From contig NW_019091401.1 in the NCBI RefSeq assembly GCF_001949145.1, forward strand, positions 1,062,139 to 1,126,138: DNA of 64,000 bases, read 5' to 3'. The position numbers were made by a program, and so were the translations under genes. Below the pieces are notes generated by a model. That model made no database searches. It was not told where the DNA came from and saw nothing but the letters and a program-made list of their open reading frames with translations. This DNA is from Acanthaster planci (Eukaryota > Echinodermata > Asteroidea > Valvatida > Acanthasteridae). Shown here in pieces: positions 26,306 through 35,277 of this stretch (position 1 is the first letter of the stretch; each line of letters opens with the position of its first letter).

Positions 26306-27071
26306 AAATCCATCTTTGAAATACTTGCAGCCTTAACAGTATGTCCAGTGTACTCCTGTACGGCCACTCTGTTGTTCAACTTTTCTATGCCATGCTCTTT
26401 TATTTTCCCCCCCGTTTGCTTTCCCGAAGTGCGCCTCAGCAACTTATTTATTGATAACCTTCATTGCGGTGACTTATTGAACTGGTTCATGTTTTCTTCA
26501 CAATTCCCACATGTATTTTCCCACCAATGTGAACTTTTCAGTTAACAAAAGCCTCAAATTTTTTGTCATTTGCTACAGTTTATTCAATGTGGCTCATTGT
26601 GGTGCAAATTTTTACATTGTCAAACGGCATTATCATTCTTGGATTGAGATCATAGTTCTATTGATGAGTTGTTCACGCCCTGTGCAGACACGCACAGCAT
26701 CAATGGAAATTTGGTATTGTTTTAGGATGGCAGTTCTGAGCCAAGATATCACAACTAACTGGGTAATCATGGTTTGATTTTTTCCTGGTGAAGTTTTCCT
26801 CACTGACTTTTCAGAAAACAGCCAGTACCCAGTGCTATAAGGTTATATTGCTATGAGATAGTCTTTTGTCTCTCCACAATTATTGTGCATGTACAATATA
26901 CATGTATATATATTTTTTGTAATTCAACACTTGGGTTGGTCTGCCATTAAGTTACATTTGTTATTGCTAGTCCATCTATATTTGAAATGTAATTTTGGGT
27001 ACCATGACTGTAAATAATGTGTGGTAATGGTTGTTGCAGATAATAAATTCAGGCTGTTTCAAGTACAATAA

Positions 27072-27190
27072 GGCCGTGTCCGAAACAGGCTTCCAGAGCT
27101 ACGGCTAGGTCTATTGTCTGCGCGTCTCCATGCATTTCCAATGGAGCCTAGACCTAGCTCTAGACAAGAGATTCGGATGCAGACTGAGCC
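27072..27190. repeat. Short inverted-repeat element (MITE-like), copy 1
   Basis: The left end ggccgtgtccgaaac and the right end ...gattcggatgcagactgagcc are imperfect inverted copies. Inside, agctacggctaggtct is mirrored by agacctagctc. Related ends occur at 35077-35183 and a one-sided relative at about 59579-59650. Boundaries and family are inferred. Confidence 0.45.
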
Positions 27191-28740
27191 TTTTGCGAGT
27201 TAAATTTGAACAATATCTGGTACAGTGAGTTATCTGATTGCACATAAACATAACAATTTGAATTCCCCAGACTAAAGACACTGTTGCTATAAGCAAAAGG
27301 TTTATTTACTGATGTTCACGTGTTTCATGTGTTGTCACTAAATTTGAAACTCAATGGTAAACTCTCATGCTTCTGACAAATTCACAGGCATTTAAATTTT
27401 TTCTCTTATTAAAGGGATTCCCACAACTTGAAACTTGTTTCAGGGAGTACACTTTCCTGGTGAGTAAAGGTTTGAGAAAATGGAAGTGAGTACAAAGGAA
27501 CGTGAGACCCGATTGTAAAATGCTGCTCCATCTTGCAAGAAGCAATAATACTCTATTCCAATCTTTAATTGTGATGTCATGCCATGCAATAATATGGAGA
27601 AGCATTGGAGGAATAGACCTCTGTACCAATGACGCCATGCCTTGTTTACATGTATGCTTTTCTGAGGTGCTCCGAGGACTGTGGGCCTCCACTGGCTCCA
27701 TAGGAAAGTCAACATATAAACAAAGATTGACGTCATCAGTACATAGGCCCATTGTAACAATTTTACTTAAACTGGTATCGAATAACCCCAATAATCCTAA
27801 ATCTTCCCATTTCAATATGATTTTACATACACCCAAGGGGTTACAGGTTAATGAGTGAAGTACAATGACGGCATTATGCACACCTGTTTCTGTGCATTTT
27901 TATGTAAATCTTTATTTCATATTAAACTGCTTGAAAGAGACTCATGTTTTTCATCACTGTGATTTCAAGACACTGCCTTGTACTTAACTGTGATCAGTTC
28001 AATATACAAAGACTGAACTTTGAAACTGTGTGTGTAAATAAACTGTACTCACTGAATACAGGTGTGAACTGTGCAGTGAATAGTGGGCTGTGTAGTGATG
28101 TGTTATATCATTTAAGAATATGTTGTATGTCCATCCCGAATGCTTGAATTTGAGGAGCCAAATGGGGCATTTTGGGACAGGATTGGTTACGATGGCGGTG
28201 TTTTACTACAAATGCAGATATGGAGACTAAAAACATACTAAATTTTGAGCGTTCAATGCATTTGTGAACGAGCATGGACACGTTAACAGACTTCACTCTG
28301 TGAGGGCCAAATGATAAAATAATTGGTGTTCCTGATGGCAAAAGAACAAGGCTGTCTTGAAGCAGCATTTCCATTCCAATATACATTGGCCCAGTTAGCA
28401 TGATGAATATCACACACACACGCAAACGTGTTTTGGGGCAACTGTGGACGTTCCTATTGTCCACTTTTGTTCATACTTTAACTTTTTTGGAAGGCCTCTA
28501 ATATGTTTTGTACATGTTTGGCAATCGTGGACGTATCGGGAATCGTGGACGGTCATTAATTCTTTTGTTTAACGTCCACAATTGTTTGGGAACATCAGTG
28601 CATAATGACGGCCAGCTGCAGATATCACGGATAACATTCAAACACACAAAGACAGTCTCCATCTTTGGGAAATGAAGCACTTTGCCAAGTCCTGCAATGA
28701 TAACACAAGGAGCCACAGAAGCCAAAGTGCACTGACAGCT

Positions 28741-31700
28741 TTAAATCTGTTCCTTGAGCTTGAATCTCCCCACTTCCAGCTCTGGCCGGATGTTGACAAA
28801 TGTTCTGGTCATCTCCTCGTCTGACAGTGTGGGTGCAATTGACTTCCCGAAGGCAGTGTCGGGCCTGGGGTGCCACCGCTCGCGAGTGAAGTAGACGTGG
28901 CCGGCAACCTGGGCTGTCAGGGTTCTGTCTCGTCCTGTCACAACCTGAGGTACGATACGAGTGACATGACCTCTCAGCAACTGCACATTGCACAAAATTG
29001 TCAGATTTACAACATTCCTTCATCAGAAAATTGGCCTTGCAGATTTTCGGTGAAAATTTACTTTAGGGTAAAAGTAGTGCAGAACAAATTTCAATTTACA
29101 TTACTCATAGAAATCATTACCTTAACCCTAACCGCCAAGCATATTGTTTGGCTGACAGTACTCAGTACTACAAATTTTCAGTAAAACCTATTACAGATCT
29201 GATTCCTAATGACGAACAAGCTTAAGAAAGTTCATTCAGAATAATAGCAGACTTGGGCCTTGTTCATTACCTGCACTATGTAAGTCAAAAATTAAGCACT
29301 ATCTGTTATACTTACAAAGCTTCCAGGGTACCACCGGAATGCCATCTTCTGCTTGACAAGGGTCATCCCTGGCTGGACATAACTGCCTAGGAAACAAGAA
29401 TCAAAGCCAATCAATCTATTAAAGTTCCTAGGTATCTCCACCCTGAGTGTTTGGGTCTGGCATTTTGCATCACTTGCAACAAGATCCGGTGGGTCAGCTA
29501 TCCTCAAGACTAAACAGCCCAGGAGTCCATGGTTACCAGACACCATAGGATCCAACAGTGCTATGGTTGAATGAGATGAGCTCACACTCTCTCAACACTG
29601 ACATTTTATTTGGCTTCTGTTGATTACCCAGGACAACAAAGTACTCCAGACTTTTCCGCCTATTGCACTTTGCTGTAGATTTGGGGATTAAAGATCCTTG
29701 AAATCTGTGGGATTTGGCAGTATGTAGGAAAGTAGAGCCAGCCCGTTTTAGTCTACATGTAAGTACATGCACGAGGATTGTTCCAGTGGTTTCTAGCACA
29801 ATGGCAGATTTTGGAAGACTAAAATTCCTAGCAAAATTATTTGTTATTTTATTTTCATAGTATTTATACATGTATCTGATCATCCAACGGCGCATTTAGC
29901 GCCAATTACAGGATGACAATGAGTGGAGAAGACATAAAGAAATATTCAGTTTGAGAGATGGGAGGAAAACCCCCGATAAATGTTTCAGGGAAAACCCACA
30001 GACTCAGGTAGGGACTGAAAACCCAATCCACATGTGGACCGAGGTGAGGCCCTGTGAGGTGGAAGGCGAGGAAAGAAACCCTAGGCCAACCCTACTCCCC
30101 GAATTTAAAACACCACCAATATTCAGGCACAAAGAATGTCAGTATTTAGGCACGATGGATGTTCCTTAATGTGTACCTTTCAAAATCCTGGGGTAATTTG
30201 CAAGGAAATTCCATAAGCCACCAATATCTGTCAAGTGCTGTTAAAACAATGCTTCATGTTTTGTATGCCAACTGAGGACGCAAAGTCTGATGTAAACAAT
30301 TAGAGTTGGTCTGAAACCAACCAGAACTTCCCAACTCAATTCTCTGCTCCCACAAAGTTTGGGGGTATTTTCCGCCTAATGTAACTTTGAATTGGTTGAC
30401 CTCAATACATTGGGCAGCCAACAGGGACAGCATGAACTGCTAATTCTGACACCATGGGAGCTGTGTGTACATGTAGTCCCACTGAACTATGTCACTGTCA
30501 GCTCCAGCAGTGGCTGGAAGGCTAGGACTTGAGGCTGTTTGGCCTTAGGAACAGTTGACCTGTTGGGTTTCGTCAATTTATGAGATGACAGTGCACCTGT
30601 CTGGTACCCTACCTTCACGCTTCTTGACGCCCAGTCTTTTGCCTTTACTCTTGCCTCCATGGTTTCTTTTGCTGCTACCAGACTTTTTAGAGGCCCATCT
30701 CACACTGCACAAGCTCACTGCTGGACCTACTTGCTGTAAGGTAGTTGACCACAGACCTGCAGCCAATGACAAATCAAAAAGGCATGAACTTGGCTCCGCC
30801 GCTGGCTATGAACGCCATCTTTATGTACATGTAAAATTTCAGTGGTCTATGTCTTAGCCCTAACTCACCTAAACCCCTCAAACTCTGACTGTGGGTTTGG
30901 TCAAGTTTTGGATGATTCAGTACCACACATGTGAACTTGTTCAACTTTGTTGGATTGAGGAACGAAATGTTTTGAGTAGGGACACAGAGTGGTTGTTCTG
31001 TGGACTGGCTGCCTAGTGTTACCATGTATTATATAGGGTTGTGCTTGATTTTGTCATGGTTCAGTACTGCTACTCTGCAAGTCACCCATACACTTCAATG
31101 ACCTCTCCATACCAAATGACTCCATCTTCAACACTGTTGTCCTATTGGAGTTCAACAGATTCTCTCTAGTCACCAGCCAGTAATTACAGAGACCCCCTTG
31201 TAGATACAAACGGTTTCTGTTGAACTTTGTTAGGTTCAGTATTCTTTCTCGTAAAAGGCCTGTGGTTAGGGTTAAGGAGACAATGTGATCACTACACAGG
31301 CATTGGGATGGAAGGTGTCAAAGGGACACTCATTTCCCCCTCCAAAAAAGGAAATAACAACAAAAAGACAACAAATGGACAGACATACAGGGCATAACTG
31401 ACCCTCTTCCACTGTTTTTCAGGCACACGGTTTTTCAGTTTGCTGTTGATGAGAACTCTGTCCCCTGAGAAAAGATTTTCTCCCCTTCCTGGCACTTCCC
31501 AGAGACCACTACTATGCCTAAAAATGCTGAAAATCCCTCGGATTTGTAGACCCAAGGCTTACATGTACAGTATGTCATTCATGAGCTGACACTCAAATGA
31601 GGATATAGTCCTTGCCAGTATCCAGGCTATACAAAATAAATCAGCAGTATAAGCACTGATACACCAAGTACAGGCCTGTGGTGTACATGCGACAACTAAC

Positions 31701-34700
31701 CTCAAACACTTAATGCAGGTCTTCTGTTGCATGTACATGTAGATCCTGCGTTTAGATTAAATTTCAACACAAAAAGGGAAAGACTGGAAATTCCACAAAG
31801 TTTTAGAAAAAGAGAACTCCTATCTTGAAAATTCTGATTTCTCTTTCAAAAGTTGATAAGGACCATACAATTTAATGCTTTGAGTTTGATTTTTGCTTAC
31901 TTTGCTACTTGCTAAGTTATAATTTACACAATTATTGATCTACTAATTCTGCACATCCTCCCCCAGAACTCTGTGGTTGTCATCCACCATGCTCCCAGCG
32001 TGGTGGATGACAACCCCAGCATTTGGGTACCCCCATCTCTCAGGGTATTGTTATGCTCCAACATTAGTCCCAACTATAGTGCTATGGTTGGGCCAGTCCA
32101 ACTACCTGACTACAGCACAGAGGTCTTGTGCAAATGTGCCCAGTGTGTGCAAAGTCATTTTGATTTACAATGTCATGCCATAGACATATATAGATGAAGT
32201 GCCATATTTTAGATGAATTGTTAAAGGTTAGATGCATAAACTTGGAGAGGGTTGAGAAATTTTGTATAGAAATTAGGCAACAATAGTTGGGACTGTCCTA
32301 ACTACAGATGCTATAGTTGGGTGTCACTCATCATTCATCTGCTTGTGATAGTAGAGGGGTACAACTTGGAGACTATCCTTATATTTGGAGAGGTCCCTTT
32401 ATTCAAGGACAAAATCAGTCACCAGAAAGAGAGGATGTCCCTCTAATCTAAACATGCTCTGAATGGGGACAATTTTCTTTCCAGTGGGCTTGGGATCCTA
32501 CTGTTGCTCTGGGGATCCTGTTAATGCCATAACTGGATTCAGCAGAAGAAAACACCCAAGGCTGCCGTTTAAACAGAATTCAACCGTTTACTTCTAGGAT
32601 TACAAGCAGGAGTCTGCAATGGCACATACAGGGTGATGGAAAGACCAATCAAAACAATTTTTCTGAAGATCAATTCTTCATGATATACTGTAATTAAACA
32701 AGTGACATGGCACAAATCTCATAAACAAACTTGGATAACTAAGCCTAAATAAAATATGGATGGAAAATACGGGAGAAAAAAATAAATTAGGCCTAGGGGC
32801 CTAATTTGACCTAAGCCCACATGGGAAAAAAATCCCCTATAATCCCTTGACGACGGGAATTTCTTCCCAAAAGCCGACTCCAAGAATTCCAGCCTCGCTT
32901 GGCCACGAAGGCCACCTGCCAAACCGCAAATTCTTGGTTTGTGGCCCTGTGTGCTCTGCACGCTTTGAATTACACGGTAAAAAGGCTGATTGTTTGGTGG
33001 CATGCAGCTCTACTCACGCTTCCACATTCCAATTGCCTCTTTTCAAAGTGGGGACTATTGTGAAGCTGGTGATTATGATGCAAATTCTGTCTTTTCATTT
33101 CCGGTCTATACACAAAGACCAATTACCATATACACAAGAGCCAGGGTTTGCCTTCTTTCACCTTGTTTGCTCGAGCGTGGGCCGAGAATAATAGCTGAAA
33201 AGCGGGCTAAGGATCTCAATTTTTACAGCGTGTCTAGCCGCCTCCCGGCATGAGGGGGTTAAGGAGACATTCTCTCTTCCAGGGGACTGGTTTTGTCCCC
33301 AAATAAAGGGACTCCAATGAATACAGGGACAGTTCAAACGTTCCCCGAGTTGTGCTGTGCACCTCCATTAGGTGAACACTCACTGTGGTGGTAAAAAGTT
33401 GAGTCTCCAAAGCTTCATCTGTTATTCCGTTCATCCATGGAGGTAGGAAAAGAATTGCTTACAGAATGCAACACATAATTCTAGNNNNNNNNNNNNNNNN
33501 NNNNNNNNNNNNNNNNNNNNNNNNNNNNNNNNNNNNNNNNNNNNNNNNNNNNNNNNNNNNNNNNNNNNNNNNNNNNNNNNNNNNNNNNNNNNNNNNNNNN
33601 NNNNNNNNNNNNNNNNNNNNNNNNNNNNNNNNNNNNNNNNNNNNNNNNNNNNNNNNNNNNNNNNNNNNNNNNNNNNNNNNNNNNNNNNNNNNNNNNNNNN
33701 NNNNNNNNNNNNNNNNNNNNNNNNNNNNNNNNNNNNNNNNNNNNNNNNNNNNNNNNNNNNNNNNNNNNNNNNNNNNNNNNNNNNNNNNNNNNNNNNNNNN
33801 NNNNNNNNNNNNNNNNNNNNNNNNNNNNNNNNNNNNNNNNNNNNNNNNNNNNNNNNNNNNNNNNNNNNNNNNNNNNNNNNNNNNNNNNNNNNNNNNNNNN
33901 NNNNNNNNNNNNNNNNNNNNNNNNNNNNNNNNNNNNNNNNNNNNNNNNNNNNNNNNNNNNNNNNNNNNNNNNNNNNNNNNNNNNNNNNNNNNNNNNNNNN
34001 NNNNNNNNNNNNNNNNNNNNNNNNNNNNNNNNNNNNNNNNNNNNNNNNNNNNNNNNNNNNNNNNNNNNNNNNNNNNNNNNNNNNNNNNNNNNNNNNNNNN
34101 NNNNNNNNNNNNTTTGGGTCCGAGTTGACCTGATCCCTTTCAAAGTGGGGACTATTGTGAAGCTGGTGATTATGATGCAAATTCTGTCTTTTCATTTCTG
34201 GGCTACACACAAAGGCCAATTACCATATATACAAGAGCCAGGATTTGCCTTCTTTCACCGTGTTTGCTCGAGCGTGGGCCAAGAATAATAGCTGAAAAGC
34301 AGGCTGAGGATCTCATTTTTTACGGCATGTCTAGCCGCCTCCCGGCATGAAGGGGTTAAGGAGACATTCTCTCTTCCAGGGGACTGGTTTTGTCCCCAAA
34401 TACAGGGACTCCAAAGAATACAGGGACAGTTCCAATGCTCCCCGAGTTGTGCTGTGCACCTCCATTAGGTGAACACTCACTGTGGTGGTAAAAAGTTGTG
34501 TCTCCAAAGCTTCTTCTGTTATTCCGTTCATCATTTTCATGTTCTGTCAGTCTGTGCTGTATCATGATTGTAGCCTGTAATGTTACAAAACCCTCACCAG
34601 ACCAGTGACGTCCTAATGAAAACACCTAGGTTCAACATTTACATGATTAACAACCACCACGTGCCCTTCGTTGAGCATCCCTTACTCAATTGGGTAAGCC

Positions 34701-34949
34701 ATTGAACTTTAGCTTAAGCCTTCCCACTACTACTTACTACTAGGTCATGCCATGCCCACCGTGCCCACGGGTAAGGCTTTTCCTGTTTCAGATTGACGGG
34801 TGATCTGGAACCAAAAAATCTACAGGAAAATTCCCATGTATGCTTAGAGTAAGTGGTGTTTAAGTACAGGATTTAGTAAGTCTTGTCTTACCTGTTTGGA
34901 TGAACTTAAGAGGGCTTCTGAAAAGCTCCGAAAGTTGCCGTATCAACAT
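28741..34949 (-). CDS. MRPL27: Mitochondrial large-subunit ribosomal protein bL27m (complete, 4 coding exons)
   Basis: A structural protein of the mitochondrial large ribosomal subunit, near the peptidyl-transferase/tRNA exit region as in bacterial L27. Minus-strand exons: 34949-34892, 30756-30613, 29386-29316, 28944-28741. They total 477 nt, or 158 residues plus a TAA stop. Phases are 1, 1 and 0. The human protein has 148 residues. The N-terminus MLIRQLSELFRSPLKFIQTG is amphipathic, rich in Arg/Lys and hydroxylated residues, and fits a mitochondrial targeting presequence. The L27 core starts with WASKKSGSSKRNHGGKSKGK then RLGVKKREGSYVQPGM, continues through FRWYPGSFVVTGRDRTL and AGHVYFTRERW, and ends in a mitochondrial C-terminal extension. 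The acceptor of exon 3 is set at ctag (29387-29388), since the next AG would shift frame. An N gap and repeats lie in intron 1. Exons 2-4 are secure; exon 1 is inferred from phase and presequence character. Confidence 0.92.
29950..30110. repeat. Interspersed repeat, copy 2 (first copy at 3620-3790)
   Basis: This lies in MRPL27 intron 2. It shares the gggactgaaaacccaatcc and catgtggaccga blocks with the copy in TMC intron 2, in the same order and spacing. It lacks the B-box-like end present in copy 1. Confidence 0.55.
31975..32015. repeat. Perfect 15-bp hairpin with 11-nt loop
   Basis: ggttgtcatccacca (31975-31989) pairs perfectly with tggtggatgacaacc (32001-32015). It is located just upstream of a MITE copy in MRPL27 intron 1. 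It may be a small palindromic repeat or transposon end. Confidence 0.85.
32069..32321. mobile_element. MITE, copy A (CCCAACTATAG ends)
   Basis: It starts CCCAACTATAG (32069-32079) and ends CTATAGTTGGG (32311-32321), a perfect 11-bp terminal inverted repeat. The interior shares long blocks with copy B at 35704-35993, for example ctacagcacagaggtc/ctacagcagagaaggtc, tttacaatgtcatg and gagatgcataaacttgg. It is about 253 bp and non-coding. Confidence 0.7.
33041..33435. repeat. 395-bp direct repeat, left copy (beside N gap)
   Basis: This block recurs at 34138-34532 with an offset of 1,097 bp and only scattered substitutions. The copies bracket the N run. Either a real tandem duplication or two unmerged haplotypes could produce this pattern. 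Both copies contain the words cctccattaggtgaacactc and ctcgagcgtgggcc. Confidence 0.9.
33485..34112. other. Assembly gap (628 Ns) in MRPL27 intron 1
   Basis: A run of Ns. The first resolved bases after it (34113-34137) are the reverse complement of the terminal 25 bases of the fold-back element at 56326, so the gap probably contains another copy of that hard-to-assemble element. Confidence 0.98.
34113..34137 (-). mobile_element. Terminal fragment of a TU-like fold-back element at gap edge
   Basis: These 25 bases are the exact reverse complement of 56326-56350, the left end of the fold-back element in POLDIP3 intron 1. They abut the right copy of the 395-bp direct repeat at 34138, which therefore marks the insertion boundary. 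Confidence 0.8.
34138..34532. repeat. 395-bp direct repeat, right copy
   Basis: This is the partner of 33041-33435. It diverges from the left copy at single positions, and the similarity stops at ...ccgttcatc in both. Confidence 0.9.
34892..34949 (-). CDS. MRPL27: Proposed first coding exon of MRPL27 (mitochondrial presequence)
   Basis: The frame of the L27 core exon has a stop upstream and no in-frame ATG before the acceptor at 30757-30758, so an upstream exon is required. On the minus strand, an ATG at 34949 opens 19 codons plus one base, ending at a consensus donor GTAAGA. Its product has the composition of a matrix-targeting signal (R, K, S, T, L, F) and its phase joins exon 2 exactly. 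A nearer ATG at 30814 reads MAFIASGG but is out of frame with the core. Confidence 0.75.
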
Positions 34950-35076
34950 GACGATTGACCTCCCATCAATTGCTGACTGAACTGTATAGTCAGGTACAGC
35001 AGTTTACCCGGTCTAGTCGTAGTATTGAAAGAGTGTTCGTGTTGGTGAGGGACTAGACATTCAGAAGCGACGTAAG

Positions 35077-35183
35077 GGCCGTGACCGAATCAGCTATTTT
35101 GTGGCTATAGCTTTCTTTTCGCGTTTGATGTACTGCGCAGAACAGCCTTAGCCGTAGATAATAACGCCCATTCGGACAAGGCT
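35077..35183. repeat. Short inverted-repeat element (MITE-like) in the divergent promoter
   Basis: The left end ggccgtgaccgaatcagc and the right end ...cgcccattcggacaaggct are imperfect inverted copies, with inner words ggctatagct/agccttagcc also mirrored. It is related in its ends to the element at 27072-27190. Confidence 0.45.
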
Positions 35184-35253
35184 AGACTTTGCCTACACGC
35201 ACGTGTTTGACTGTGTTGTCTTTGAGTAGTTGACTGAAACTTACTTGTCCAAA

Positions 35254-35265
35254 ATGGAGACCTAA
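35254..35265 (+). promoter_or_regulatory. Minimal uORF (Met-Glu-Thr-stop) upstream of UTP6
   Basis: ATG GAG ACC TAA in a strong start context (A at -3, G at +4) ends 12 bases before the UTP6 start codon. If transcribed, it would be translated first and could lower UTP6 initiation. Transcription start data are needed to know whether it lies in the mRNA. Confidence 0.5.
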
Positions 35266-35277
35266 AGTGTGGCTAAT

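Larger units (their letters stand above)
23873..28740. other. TMC 3'UTR and TMC/MRPL27 convergent spacer
   Basis: The TMC and MRPL27 genes converge here. On the plus strand, AATAAA hexamers occur at 24557-24562, 25408-25413 and 26007-26012 and could end the TMC mRNA. On the minus strand, the first AATAAA after the MRPL27 stop is the complement of 27911-27916. The rest is AT-rich spacer with a SINE fragment near 26130-26305 and an inverted-repeat element near 27072-27190. Overlapping opposite-strand frames at 27351-27881 and 28108-28464 resemble no known protein. Confidence 0.6.
30757..34891 (-). other. MRPL27 intron 1 (4.1 kb)
   Basis: The large first intron of MRPL27 carries a perfect hairpin (31975-32015), a MITE copy (32069-32321), a 395-bp direct repeat (33041-33435 and 34138-34532) and an N gap with the end of a fold-back element at its edge. 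No exon of another gene is recognised. Confidence 0.65.
34950..35277. promoter_or_regulatory. Head-to-head MRPL27/UTP6 spacer, probable bidirectional promoter
   Basis: The MRPL27 start codon (34949, minus) and the UTP6 start codon (35278, plus) are only 328 bp apart and point away from each other. Both are housekeeping genes, which commonly share bidirectional promoters. No TATA box is evident. An inverted-repeat element (35077-35183) occupies about a third of the spacer. The call depends on the inferred MRPL27 exon 1. Confidence 0.6.

Noticed and set aside
27351-27881. 176-codon minus-strand frame between TMC and MRPL27
   Set aside because: It overlaps other open frames on both strands, has no family features, and lies in repeat-like spacer.
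28108-28464. 118-codon minus-strand frame downstream of MRPL27
   Set aside because: No recognisable domain; it lies in the probable 3'UTR region of MRPL27.
30773-30814. ATG at 30814 (MAFIASGG) as the MRPL27 start
   Set aside because: It is out of frame with the L27 core and reaches a stop before it. The 34949 exon fits phase and presequence character.
33431-34219. Long open frames across the second N run
   Set aside because: They consist of Ns.
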